Shown: one piece after another, positions 41,712 to 50,743 of the stretch
Layout: each line of letters begins with the position of its first letter
How positions within the stretch are numbered: the stretch's first letter is position 1
Assembly: GCA_016188965.1 (NCBI GenBank)
Contig: JACPGT010000001.1
Location: 1 to 62,766, forward strand
Direction of reading: 5' to 3'
Origin: Microcaldota archaeon
GTDB lineage: Archaea > Micrarchaeota > Micrarchaeia > Norongarragalinales > Norongarragalinaceae
Length of the DNA stretch: 62,766 nucleotides
The notes under the pieces: generated by a model
Seen by the model: the letters and a program-made list of their open reading frames with translations, nothing else
What the model was told of the DNA's origin: nothing
The model's database searches: none
Translations under genes and position numbers: made by a program

Positions 41712-42721
41712 TTATCGTCTTCGAGCCGGCCGCCACGGCCGAACAGGTCCAACACGTCTACGACCGCCTCCAGGAATGGGGCTTCACGCCCGTTTTGCAG
41801 GAAGGAGCGCAGGCCAGCATCGCCATCACCGGCGACAGCTCATCGTTGAAGGCCGAGACGTTGGAAGCGTTCGACGGCGTGCAGAAAGCCGTGCGCCTGA
41901 CGCAGCCGTACAAGCTGGTGGCGCGCGAATTCAAACCCGAAGGCACCATCATCGAGCGCGACGGCGTCAAGATCGGCGGAAAGCACTTCGCGGTCCTAGC
42001 CGGGCCGTGCAGCGTCGAGACGGAAGAGCAGTATCTGGCCACCGCACGGGCGGTCAAGAAATCAGGCGCAAAGGTATTGCGCGCCTGCATCTACAAGCCC
42101 CGCACCTCGCCGTACGACTTCCAAGGCGTGGCGGAAAAGGGCCTGCCGTGGCTCAAGAAAGCGAAGGACGAGACGGGACTGCCGCTGTGTACGGAAGTGA
42201 TGGACGAGCGCGCCATCGAAAAAACGCTGGCACACGTCGATTTCTACCAGGTCGGCGCCCGCAACATGCAGAACTACGACTTGCTGCGCGCGTTGGGAAA
42301 GACGGACAAGCCCATCGTGCTCAAACGAGGCCTCTCCGCTACGGTCAAGGAACTGCTTCTGGCCGCGGAATACATCATGGCCTACGGCAACCATGACGTC
42401 ATCCTTTGCGAAAGAGGCATCCGGACCTACGAGACGGCCACGCGCTTTACGTTGGACGTCGGCGCCGTTCCGGTGCTGCGGCAGTTGACGCACTTGCCCA
42501 TCATCGTGGACCCGTCACACCCAGCTGGAAAGCGGTCACTGGTGCCGGCACTCTCGAAAGCAGGCCTGGCCGTGGGCTCCGACGGCCTGATCATCGAGAC
42601 GCATCCCGACCCGGAGCGGGCCTGGTCCGACGCGGCGCAGCAGTTGACGTTCGACCAATTCGACCAACTCATGAAGGAACTTCGGCCCATCGCCGGCGCC
42701 GTCGGCCGCACCATGGATTGA
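41708..42721 (+). CDS. aroF: DAHP synthase, class I-beta type, with N-terminal regulatory domain
   Basis: A 337-residue enzyme. Residues 1-75 form a ferredoxin/ACT-like domain ([20 protein letters not shown]), as in Thermotoga-type DAHP synthases inhibited by Tyr or Phe. The catalytic barrel repeats the motifs of its neighbour ([61 protein letters not shown]). Having one regulated and one apparently unregulated copy suggests either differential control or assembly of mixed oligomers. Confidence 0.93.
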   Translation: MIIVFEPAATAEQVQHVYDRLQEWGFTPVLQEGAQASIAITGDSSSLKAETLEAFDGVQKAVRLTQPYKLVAREFKPEGTIIERDGVKIGGKHFAVLAGPCSVETEEQYLATARAVKKSGAKVLRACIYKPRTSPYDFQGVAEKGLPWLKKAKDETGLPLCTEVMDERAIEKTLAHVDFYQVGARNMQNYDLLRALGKTDKPIVLKRGLSATVKELLLAAEYIMAYGNHDVILCERGIRTYETATRFTLDVGAVPVLRQLTHLPIIVDPSHPAGKRSLVPALSKAGLAVGSDGLIIETHPDPERAWSDAAQQLTFDQFDQLMKELRPIAGAVGRTMD

Positions 42722-42729
42722 CCGCTGCC

Positions 42730-43791
42730 ATGACTGACCTTGTCCTGGACCTCGGATTGCATCCCGTTCTTCTGGGAGACGGAGCCTTGGCCCGCACCTC
42801 CGTTTACGCCCCCCGCTCGCGGCAGGCATTCGTCGTCCACCAGGACGCCGCCCGCGCGTATGCCCAAACCGTTGCCAAAAGCCTGAAGGCCGCCGACGCA
42901 CGGGCCACGATCCACCTCGTGCCGGTTCCGGACGGTGAAAAAACCAAGGAACTGGACCAAATCCGGAAACTCTACGAAAAAGCGCTGGAGGCCCGCCTTG
43001 AGCGTTCCGACGTCGTCTACGCCGTGGGCGGCGGATGCGTGGGCGACGCCGCCGGATTCTTCGCCGCGACCTACCTTCGAGGACTGCCGCTGGTTCACGT
43101 GCCGACCACGCTTTTGGCGCAAGTGGATTCGTCCATCGGCGGCAAAGTCGGCGTCAATTTGGGCAAAACCAAGAACATGGTCGGCGCGTTCTACCAGCCC
43201 AAACTGGTCGTCGACGACGTGGACACGCTCAAGACCCTGCCGGTTGAGCAAATCAGTAACGGTTTGGCCGAAGCCATCAAGTACGGCCTCATCCGGGACG
43301 CGGAGTTCTTCGGCTACATCCAGAGGAACCTGGACCAAATCCGGGCCAAGCAAACCATAGCCTTGCGACACGTTGTGCAGCAGAGCGTCCAGCACAAAGG
43401 CGCCGTCGTCGCGCAGGACGTGCACGAATCCGACGAGCGCATGAAACTCAACTTTGGCCACACCTTGGGTCACGGCATCGAGACGATTGCCGGCCTGCCG
43501 CACGGCTTTGCCATCAGCGTCGGCATGCACGCCGCCGGCCTGCTGTCAGTCGAAAAGGGCCTGTTGGAAAAAGACGAACTTAAGAAACAGAACGACCTGC
43601 TGCAAGCGGCGGGCCTTCCATTGTACGCCAAGGCGGACGCGGATGCCGTCATGGAAAAAGTGCTCAACGACAAGAAGCGCGCGCAAGGAAAGCTCCGCAT
43701 GGCCCTTATGGAGCGCATCGGGTCCTGCCGCATCGTCGAAGTGACGCAAATCGAGGCGCAGGCCGCCTTGGAACAGGTGCTGACATGTTGA
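42730..43791 (+). CDS. aroB: 3-dehydroquinate synthase, bacterial type
   Basis: A 353-residue NAD- and metal-dependent enzyme. Family motifs are VYAVGGGCVGDAAGFFAATY, HVPTTLLAQVDSSIGGKVGV, GLAEAIKYGLI and the metal ligands in NFGHTLGHGIE. Many archaea instead use the AroB-prime route from aspartate semialdehyde, so this canonical enzyme with real DAHP synthases shows a bacterial-style pathway. It overlaps aroD by seven bases. Confidence 0.95.
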   Translation: MTDLVLDLGLHPVLLGDGALARTSVYAPRSRQAFVVHQDAARAYAQTVAKSLKAADARATIHLVPVPDGEKTKELDQIRKLYEKALEARLERSDVVYAVGGGCVGDAAGFFAATYLRGLPLVHVPTTLLAQVDSSIGGKVGVNLGKTKNMVGAFYQPKLVVDDVDTLKTLPVEQISNGLAEAIKYGLIRDAEFFGYIQRNLDQIRAKQTIALRHVVQQSVQHKGAVVAQDVHESDERMKLNFGHTLGHGIETIAGLPHGFAISVGMHAAGLLSVEKGLLEKDELKKQNDLLQAAGLPLYAKADADAVMEKVLNDKKRAQGKLRMALMERIGSCRIVEVTQIEAQAALEQVLTC

Positions 43792-44474
43792 CCGAAGAGC
43801 GATTCATCGTGCCCGTCGTGGCCAAGACGGCGGCCGAAGCCAAAGAACAGAGCCTCAAAGCAGAAGGCGACGTCGTCGAACTCCGCTTGGACGCCATGGA
43901 GTCGGTCACGCCGGAGGAACTGCGCGAGCTGACCGCGTTGCGAAAGACGCTGGTCACGGACCGGCGCAAATTCGAAGGTGGCTTCAAGTCGCAGACCGAC
44001 ACGGAACGCTTCGACGCCATCCACGCCGCCATCGAAGCGAAGCCTTGGGCGGTGGACATCGAAATCCAGTCGCCCCGCATCTTTCGCCGGAAACTGATCC
44101 AGCTGGCGCGCGACAATGGCGTCAAGGTTATCTCGTCGTACCACAACTACAACAAGACGCCGCCGGCGCACAAACTGTTGGAAATGCTCAAGGAAGGCCT
44201 CTCCGATTCGGACTACGTCAAGATCGTCTGCACGCCTGAAAGCGAGGATGACGTGACGGCGCTTTTGAACCTGGTGAGGCTCCGTCCGGGAAAAGTGGCG
44301 GCCTTCGGGCTTGGAGAAAAATACGCCCACACGCGCATCCTCTCGCTCAAGCTGGGCGCGCCGTTCGGCTACGCCAAAGGCACCACGTCCACGGCGCCGG
44401 GCCAGATGACGGTAGAGGAAATGAAAAAGCAACTCGCAGAGGGCATCAAGGAAAAACAAGGAAAAAAAGCATGA
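43785..44474 (+). CDS. aroD: 3-dehydroquinate dehydratase, type I
   Basis: A 229-residue Schiff-base enzyme forming 3-dehydroshikimate. Typical features are GDVVELRLDAMES, the VISSYHNYNKTP block, the DYVKIVCTPES segment with the reactive Lys, and the C-terminal TTSTAPGQMTVEEM. It overlaps aroE by four bases. Confidence 0.93.
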   Translation: MLTEERFIVPVVAKTAAEAKEQSLKAEGDVVELRLDAMESVTPEELRELTALRKTLVTDRRKFEGGFKSQTDTERFDAIHAAIEAKPWAVDIEIQSPRIFRRKLIQLARDNGVKVISSYHNYNKTPPAHKLLEMLKEGLSDSDYVKIVCTPESEDDVTALLNLVRLRPGKVAAFGLGEKYAHTRILSLKLGAPFGYAKGTTSTAPGQMTVEEMKKQLAEGIKEKQGKKA

Positions 44475-45301
44475 ACACCGCCAAGACCCGCCTCGTCGCG
44501 CTCATCGGCGACCCCGTGGCGCACAGCCTTTCACCCGCCATCCACAACGCGGGTTTTGCCGCGCTGGGGATGGATTGGGCCTACGTCGCGGCAACCGTCA
44601 AGGCGGATGAGTTGTCGGACGCCGTCAAGGGCATGCAGGCACTTGGCTTTGAAGGATTCAACTCGACCATGCCGCACAAGACGGCGCTCGTGCCGCTGAT
44701 GGACGAAACCGACGCGTTCGCCGAGTTCTGCCAAGCCGTCAACACCGTCACCCTGCGGGGCGGCCGGTTGCACGGGTACAACACGGATGGACCAGGTTCG
44801 CTCAACGCGCTTAAGGCGGCAAAGGCCGACGTGAGTAACGCCGTCATCCTGGGCGCCGGAGCTGCCGGACGAGCCATGGCCTTGGCACTGGCAGAAGCCG
44901 GATCGAAAGTCACCATCCTGAACCGTGAAGCCAAGAAGGCCGACGGCGTGGCGGAAAAACTGAAAAAAAGCGGGCATGACGCTACGTCCGGCGCGCTTGG
45001 AACCGCACCACGCCAAATCAAAAACGCCACCGTGTTGTGCAACGCCACGGCCGTCGGGATGCATTCAAATGAGACGCCCGTGACGAAAAGCGCGCTGCAT
45101 AAGGGCTTGACCGTGCTGGACGCCGTGTACGCGCCCCGCCACACGCGCCTCATCCAAGACGCCAAAGCCGCCGGCTGTTCGATCGTTGCCGGCGAGGACA
45201 TGTTGCTGCACCAGGCCATGATCGGCTTTGAATTGTGGACGGGCAAAAAGGCTCCCGAATCGGCCATGCGAAAAGCGATGGAAGAGGGATTCCGCAAATG
45301 A
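44471..45301 (+). CDS. aroE: shikimate dehydrogenase
   Basis: A 276-residue NADPH-dependent enzyme reducing 3-dehydroshikimate. The substrate site is DPVAHSLSPAIHNAG and NSTMPHKTALVP; the Rossmann motif is LGAGAAGRAMALAL; NTDGPGSL and the C-terminal GEDMLLHQAMIGFELW are conserved. It overlaps the aroK-aroA fusion gene by four bases. Confidence 0.95.
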   Translation: MNTAKTRLVALIGDPVAHSLSPAIHNAGFAALGMDWAYVAATVKADELSDAVKGMQALGFEGFNSTMPHKTALVPLMDETDAFAEFCQAVNTVTLRGGRLHGYNTDGPGSLNALKAAKADVSNAVILGAGAAGRAMALALAEAGSKVTILNREAKKADGVAEKLKKSGHDATSGALGTAPRQIKNATVLCNATAVGMHSNETPVTKSALHKGLTVLDAVYAPRHTRLIQDAKAAGCSIVAGEDMLLHQAMIGFELWTGKKAPESAMRKAMEEGFRK

Positions 45302-47106
45302 ACATCCTCCTGGTCGGCTTCATGGGCTCGGGTAAGACCACCGTAGGCAAGGCCTTGGCCGAAAGCCGGCAAATGGCGTTTTTGGATTTAGATGCCGAAT
45401 TGGAAAACCAGGAAGGCAAGACAATCTCTACGATTTTCCAAGAGCAAGGCGAATCCGTTTTCCGGGAAAAAGAGTCGGCATTGCTGAAGAAGTGGGCGGA
45501 ACAGCAGTTGGACAACACCGTCATCTCGACGGGAGGCGGCATCGTGCTGAGCGATGTCAACGTGCAACTCATCCGCAAGATGGGCCGCACCGTCTGGCTG
45601 GACGTGTCCGCGGAAGAAGCCCACCGCCGCATCGGCATGCAAGACCACCGGCCTCTACTTCAGACGGAGAATCCGAAAGAGAAGATGCTGCAGTTGTTGG
45701 ATAGCCGGAAAGGATTGTACGCCCAGGCCGAAATCCGCATTCCAGTCGACGGAAAAGAAGTGCCGCAAATCGTGGACGAAATCAACGAACAACTCCGTCA
45801 AACGTCCAAAACCGCATTGCGCGAACGCGTTCTTTCGGCAATCGGCCAATTGGAAGGCAAGACCCTGCGCATCGAGCCTTCGGCCTTGCAGGGCAGCGTC
45901 AAGGTGCCGGCGTCCAAAAGCATCACGCATCGCGCCTTGATCTGCGCCGCTTTGGCGCAAAAGCCCTGCCGCGTGGCCAACGTCCTGATTTCCGACGACA
46001 CGCTGGCCACGGCCGCCGCGCTCAAAGTGTTAGGCGCCACGTTTTCCGGCGACCAGGTGGACGGAAGCGGGTTGTTCAAGACCGGCGGAACGCTGTATTG
46101 CGGCGAATCCGGTTCCACCCTGCGTTTCCTTTTGCCTCTGGCTTGCCTGGGCCAGACGAAGAATGCGCTGACGGGCACCGGCCGGCTGCTTCAACGGCCC
46201 ATCCAACCCTTGGCCGATGCCTTGCAACAATTGGGCGGACGCGTCCAGACGACCGACGGCTTGGCGCCGATCACCACGCTGCCTGGACTTGCCGGCGGAA
46301 ATTGCACGTTGCCGGGCGACGTCAGTTCGCAATTCGTCTCCGGTCTGCTCATGGCGTTGCCGCTTTGCGCAAAGCCCAGCCGCATCCAGCTGACAGGCGC
46401 GTTGGAATCCGCGCCCTACGTCGAACTCACGCTGGAAGTCATGGCGCACTTCGACGTCAAAGTCAAGACGGAGCGCGACCCGCAGGGCAAGCCCACTGCC
46501 TTTGAAGTCCAGCCCCAGGCCTACCAGGCGCGCGACTTTGCCGTGCCGTCGGATTGGTCGTCTGCCGCGTTCTGGCTCGTCGCCGGATCCATCGGAAAAA
46601 GCATAACGATTGAGTCCATCGCGCCGGATTCGCAGGCCGACGCCGCAATAGTACCCCTGTTGCAGAAGATGGGCGGTAAACTCACGATCCAGGCCGGCCG
46701 CGCCAAAGCGGAAAAATCCGCGCTGTCCGGAATCGAAGTCGACGTGTCGCAGTGCCCCGACTTGGTGCCCATCCTGGCCATGGCCGGATGCTTTGCTTCG
46801 GGAACCACGCGATTGTACAACGCCGCCAGGTTACGCTTGAAAGAAAGCGACCGCCTGGCGGCCGTGGCATCCGAACTGCGCAAGATGGGCGCGCGCATCG
46901 AAGAAAAGCCCGATGAGCTGATCATCCAACAAAGCCCGCTGAAAGGCGCCGCCCTGCAGAGCCACGAGGACCACCGCATCGCCATGGCGTTGAGCATCGC
47001 CGCGGCGAACGCCGAAGGTCCGTCCGTCATCGACGGCGCGGACTGCGTGGCCAAGTCCTATCCGGCATTCTACCACGATTTTCGCGCATTGGGGGGAAAA
47101 GCATGA
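45298..47106 (+). CDS. aroKA: fused shikimate kinase - EPSP synthase
   Basis: A 602-residue bifunctional protein from the ATG at 45298. Residues 1-165 are a bacterial AroK-type P-loop kinase (MNILLVGFMGSGKTTVGKAL, STGGGIVL lid and substrate site). A linker follows (about 165-190), then a full EPSP synthase (KVPASKSITHRALICAAL, GESGSTLRFLLPL, LKESDRLAAVA). It phosphorylates shikimate and adds the enolpyruvyl group from PEP. Archaea normally use a GHMP-type shikimate kinase, so both kinase type and fusion are unusual. There is no frameshift between the halves. Confidence 0.93.
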   Translation: MNILLVGFMGSGKTTVGKALAESRQMAFLDLDAELENQEGKTISTIFQEQGESVFREKESALLKKWAEQQLDNTVISTGGGIVLSDVNVQLIRKMGRTVWLDVSAEEAHRRIGMQDHRPLLQTENPKEKMLQLLDSRKGLYAQAEIRIPVDGKEVPQIVDEINEQLRQTSKTALRERVLSAIGQLEGKTLRIEPSALQGSVKVPASKSITHRALICAALAQKPCRVANVLISDDTLATAAALKVLGATFSGDQVDGSGLFKTGGTLYCGESGSTLRFLLPLACLGQTKNALTGTGRLLQRPIQPLADALQQLGGRVQTTDGLAPITTLPGLAGGNCTLPGDVSSQFVSGLLMALPLCAKPSRIQLTGALESAPYVELTLEVMAHFDVKVKTERDPQGKPTAFEVQPQAYQARDFAVPSDWSSAAFWLVAGSIGKSITIESIAPDSQADAAIVPLLQKMGGKLTIQAGRAKAEKSALSGIEVDVSQCPDLVPILAMAGCFASGTTRLYNAARLRLKESDRLAAVASELRKMGARIEEKPDELIIQQSPLKGAALQSHEDHRIAMALSIAAANAEGPSVIDGADCVAKSYPAFYHDFRALGGKA

Positions 47107-48188
47107 ACCAGCATTACGGCAAACTCTTCGAAGTGCAACTGGCCGGCGAATCGCACGGATCCGGCGTCGGCTGCATCGTCCAAGGATGCCCCGCCGGCAT
47201 GCCTTTGGCTGAAAGCGACATCCAGGCCGAGCTTGACAAACGCAGGCCGGGCCAGAAACTGACCACGACGCGCAACGAGAAAGACCAGGTGCAAATCAAA
47301 AGCGGCGTTTTCCAAGGAAAAACCACGGGTGCGCCAATCCTCTTGTGGATCGATAACGAAGACGTCCAGTCGGCGTCGTACGAAAAACTCAAGGAGACGC
47401 CGCGGCCCGGACACGCTGACATGACGGCTTCGGCCAAATACGGCGGTTACAACGACTACCGCGGCTCCGGCCCGTTTTCCGCCCGCCTCACCGCGGCCTT
47501 GGTGGCTGCCGGCGCCATTGCCCGCAAACTGCTCGCCATGCAGGGCGTCGAAATCCTGGGCCATGTCCAACAACTGCACGGCATCCGCACCGACGTGACG
47601 GATGCGCAAATCCGCGATTACGCGTACCAAAGCGCGGTGCGTTGCGCCGACCCGAAAATCGAGAAGAAATTCCAGGACGAACTGCAATCGGCGTTGAAAG
47701 CCGGCGACTCGCTGGGTGCCGTGATTGAGTGCCGCGTCAACGGCCTTCCCGTCGGTGTTGGCGAGCCCCGCGCCCAATCCGTCGAATCCGTCATCGCAGC
47801 CAACGTCTTGGCCATTCCGGCGGCCAAAGGCGTCGAATTCGGCTCCGGATTCGCCTCCGCCGCCTTGTTGGGAAGCCAGAACAACGACGCGTATGAGGAA
47901 AAAAACGGCAAAGTCGTCACCCGAACCAACCACTCCGGCGGAGTACTCGGCGGCATCACCAACGGAATGCCACTGGTCTTCCGCGTGGCGTTCAAGCCGA
48001 CGTCCAGCATCGCCAAGACCCAAATCACGCTCAACACGAAAAGCCACAAGCAAACCGAACTGAACGTGGCCGGCCGGCACGACCCGTGCGTCGCGCTGCG
48101 TGCCGTGCCCATCGTTGAAGCGGCAGCCGCCCTGGCGCTGGCCGACTTGATGCTGCAGGCACAAAAAATCCCAAAGGTGCTGAAGTAG
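47103..48188 (+). CDS. aroC: chorismate synthase
   Basis: A 361-residue FMN-dependent enzyme making chorismate. Conserved blocks are GESHGSGVGCIVQGCPAGMP, TGAPILLWIDNED, RPGHADMTASAKYGGYNDYR, SARLTAALVAAGAIA and GRHDPCVALRAVPIVEAA. It overlaps the fusion gene and ends one base before pheA. Confidence 0.96.
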   Translation: MNQHYGKLFEVQLAGESHGSGVGCIVQGCPAGMPLAESDIQAELDKRRPGQKLTTTRNEKDQVQIKSGVFQGKTTGAPILLWIDNEDVQSASYEKLKETPRPGHADMTASAKYGGYNDYRGSGPFSARLTAALVAAGAIARKLLAMQGVEILGHVQQLHGIRTDVTDAQIRDYAYQSAVRCADPKIEKKFQDELQSALKAGDSLGAVIECRVNGLPVGVGEPRAQSVESVIAANVLAIPAAKGVEFGSGFASAALLGSQNNDAYEEKNGKVVTRTNHSGGVLGGITNGMPLVFRVAFKPTSSIAKTQITLNTKSHKQTELNVAGRHDPCVALRAVPIVEAAAALALADLMLQAQKIPKVLK

Positions 48189-49346
48189 ATGGCGGAAACC
48201 AAATCACCCGAAAAGGGTCCGAAAACGGAAGAAAACCAAAACGGTTTGGACGCGACGCGCGAAAAAATCGATTCCATCGACGAGCAAATCACGAATCTTT
48301 TAGCGCAGCGCATGCACCTCGCCCGCCAGACCCGTGCCGAAAAGCAGGCACAAGGTAAAAGTGTGGAAGATGCCGGACGCGAGAAAAAAGTGTTGGAACA
48401 CGTCGAAGCCGTTGCCAAGCGCGAAGGCCTGGATGGCGCCATCGCGTTGCGCGTGTTCGAAGAAATCATGGCCGCCAGCCGCTCGCGGCAAATCATGGAC
48501 CACGCCCCGACGCATACATCGGAATTGGCCCCGAAGACGATTGCGTTCCAAGGCGAACGCGGCGCGTACAGCGAAGAAGCCTTGAGCGCCGCCTGGCCCG
48601 ATGCGCAACCGGTGCCGTGCAAGGAATTCGCCGACGTCTTTGCCGCCGTAAGGCAAGGCCGCACCGATGCGGGTTTGGTGCCCATCGAGAACAGCACGGA
48701 AGGCAGCATCAACTGGACGTACGACTTGTTGCTGAATTCCCAACTGACTATTGCCGGTGAAAAGTTCCTCCGCGTCAGGCATTACCTGCTGGCCAAAAAA
48801 GGCACGAAGATTGAAGCCGGACTCAAAATCTACTCGCACCCCCAAGCCTTGGCGCAATGCCGCGACTTTCTGCACGAAAAAGGCCTGCAAGCCCTGCAAT
48901 ACTACGACACGGCTGGCGCTGCCCGCGACCTCGCCGCCGAAAAAATACCGGAAGGCGCCGCGGCCATTGCTTCGCGCAAAGCCGCCGAACACTACGGATT
49001 GCAAGTCTTGGCCGAGGGGATTGAAGACAACCGCAACAACTACACGCGCTTCATCCTCATCAGCAAAACCGCTCCGATTCCGCAGGCGGATTTCAAAACG
49101 TCCATCGTGTTCAGCACGCAGCACAAACCCGGCGCGCTGTTCCGCGTCCTCAAGGCGTTCGCCGACGCGCAGATTAACCTGACTAAGCTTGAATCACGTC
49201 CGACTAAGTCGACTCCGTGGGAGTACTACTTTTATCTGGACTTTGAAGGCTCCGCCGTCCACGCGCCCGGAAAGGCCGTGCTTGAAAAAATCAAGCCGGA
49301 CACGTTGATGCTCAAGGTTTTAGGCTGTTATCCGAAGGCAAGGTGA
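48189..49346 (+). CDS. pheA: bifunctional chorismate mutase - prephenate dehydratase
   Basis: A 385-residue P-protein. Residues about 20-105 are an AroQ chorismate mutase (REKIDSIDEQITNLLAQRMH). Residues about 113-300 are prephenate dehydratase (AFQGERGAYSEEAL, VPIENSTEGSINWTYDLL, NNYTRFILIS). The last 80 form an ACT domain (QHKPGALFRVLKAFADAQIN), which should give Phe feedback control. It makes phenylpyruvate for the aminotransferase downstream. Confidence 0.95.
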   Translation: MAETKSPEKGPKTEENQNGLDATREKIDSIDEQITNLLAQRMHLARQTRAEKQAQGKSVEDAGREKKVLEHVEAVAKREGLDGAIALRVFEEIMAASRSRQIMDHAPTHTSELAPKTIAFQGERGAYSEEALSAAWPDAQPVPCKEFADVFAAVRQGRTDAGLVPIENSTEGSINWTYDLLLNSQLTIAGEKFLRVRHYLLAKKGTKIEAGLKIYSHPQALAQCRDFLHEKGLQALQYYDTAGAARDLAAEKIPEGAAAIASRKAAEHYGLQVLAEGIEDNRNNYTRFILISKTAPIPQADFKTSIVFSTQHKPGALFRVLKAFADAQINLTKLESRPTKSTPWEYYFYLDFEGSAVHAPGKAVLEKIKPDTLMLKVLGCYPKAR

Positions 49347-49469
49347 AAAATCAAATCGGACATCCGATATCGGATACGCTTGAAAACGGCTTACCCGATA
49401 TTTGAGCAAAAAGCAACATAACGGGCAAAACCTTGAAAAAGGCGGCAACGCCCATTACCCAACGGTCAT

Positions 49470-49567
49470 CTTTTCTTTTTCAAAAAGACCACGCAAAGCA
49501 AAGCTTTGCGGGGCCCAGCAAACGCCGACGCGTTTGCCCGGGAAAGCTGGCCTGTCCAAAAGAAAAG
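49470..49567. repeat. hairpin element upstream of the aminotransferase gene
   Basis: Outer arms CTTTTCTTTT (49470-49479) and AAAAGAAAAG (49558-49567) enclose a palindrome GCAAAGCTTTGC (49498-49509) and a hairpin GCAAACGC-CGAC-GCGTTTGC (49518-49537). The string GCGGGGCCCAG between the hairpins resembles GCGGGGAACCCAGG of the insert at 33345. No clear flanking gene-end duplication is seen. Bases 49347-49469 also contain a 14-base palindrome ATCCGATATCGGAT and no gene. Confidence 0.6.
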
Positions 49568-49600
49568 CAATTAGCGCGCGAATCCAAACAGGTGGCCTAA

Positions 49601-50677
49601 ATGTCGCTGTACAAACTTTCCGAACGCATCTTCGAACTGGAAAAGCAAGGCCGCATGATCGTCAAGCTGAACATCGGCAACCCCGGCCTGCCGACTCCGG
49701 CACTTCTTGTCCAAGCAGCGGAAAAAGCCATTGCCGACGGCAAGACGTTCTACGCCTCCGGGCAAGGCGAAAAAAAGCTGTTGGAAAAAATCGCGTCCAT
49801 GCACGGCGCCGAGGTCAAGAACGCCACGGTGACGCCCGGCTCGAAGTGGGCCATTTACGGCCTGATGAAGATCCTCCTCCAGCCCGGCGACAACATCGTC
49901 ACACCGGGGCCTTTTTGGAGCGCGTTCGAACTGATCGCCAAGAACCTCGGCGGGTCCTGCAAACTGGTCAAGACGCACGCGGAGGACCGCTGGAACTTCG
50001 AACCGGACGCCCTGATCGAAGCGGTCGATTCCAAGACCAAGCTGATCATCGTCAACAGCCCGCTGAACCCCACGTCGACCGAGTACGACACCAAAGACCT
50101 CCGCGCCGTGTATGAATACGCCCAGGACAAGAAAATACAAGTATTGGTCGACGAGGCCTACCGCGACTTGTCATTCCAAAATACGGACCTGACCCACTAC
50201 GAAGAATACGTCAACGTGACCAACACGTTTTCCAAGGCTTACTGCATGAGTGGGTGGCGCGCCGGCTACCTGGTCGCTTCGGAAGAGCTGTCCAAGAAAC
50301 TGGTCGAATTGAACCAGATTACGTTCACCAACGTGCCGCTGTTCACGCAGGCCGCCATGCTGGCCGGACTTGAGAACCGCCAATCCGTGACCAAGGCCAC
50401 GCGCGACGCGTGCGCCAGCCGCCTGAAGATGGCCGAGGAGGTCTTTGACGGCATCGAGTACGTCAAGCCGGATGCGGGTTTCTACATGTTCCTCAAATGT
50501 CCCGGAAAGAACGGAGGCAAGGTGGCGGAGGCGGCGTTGGAAAAAGGCGTGGCCATCGTTCCGGGCGCGAATTTCGGAGGCTACAACGAATACGTCCGCA
50601 TTTCATTGTCGCATCCAGAAGCCGTCCTGCAACCGGCGTTGGAGAAAGTCCGCCAAGCAATGGATGAAAACGGCTGA
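49601..50677 (+). CDS. class I/II aminotransferase, probably aromatic
   Basis: A 358-residue PLP enzyme. It shows VKLNIGNPGLPTPALL, IVNSPLNPTSTEYD, VLVDEAYRDLSF and the PLP-lysine motif TFSKAYCMSGWRAGYLV. Its place between pheA and tyrA suggests transamination of phenylpyruvate and 4-hydroxyphenylpyruvate. Sequence alone does not fix the substrate. Confidence 0.88.
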   Translation: MSLYKLSERIFELEKQGRMIVKLNIGNPGLPTPALLVQAAEKAIADGKTFYASGQGEKKLLEKIASMHGAEVKNATVTPGSKWAIYGLMKILLQPGDNIVTPGPFWSAFELIAKNLGGSCKLVKTHAEDRWNFEPDALIEAVDSKTKLIIVNSPLNPTSTEYDTKDLRAVYEYAQDKKIQVLVDEAYRDLSFQNTDLTHYEEYVNVTNTFSKAYCMSGWRAGYLVASEELSKKLVELNQITFTNVPLFTQAAMLAGLENRQSVTKATRDACASRLKMAEEVFDGIEYVKPDAGFYMFLKCPGKNGGKVAEAALEKGVAIVPGANFGGYNEYVRISLSHPEAVLQPALEKVRQAMDENG

Positions 50678-50743
50678 AAAGACCAACACGCGGCCAAGCG
50701 GCAGAAAGTAGAAAAAGCGGAGTCGGCCTAAATCTGCTATTGC

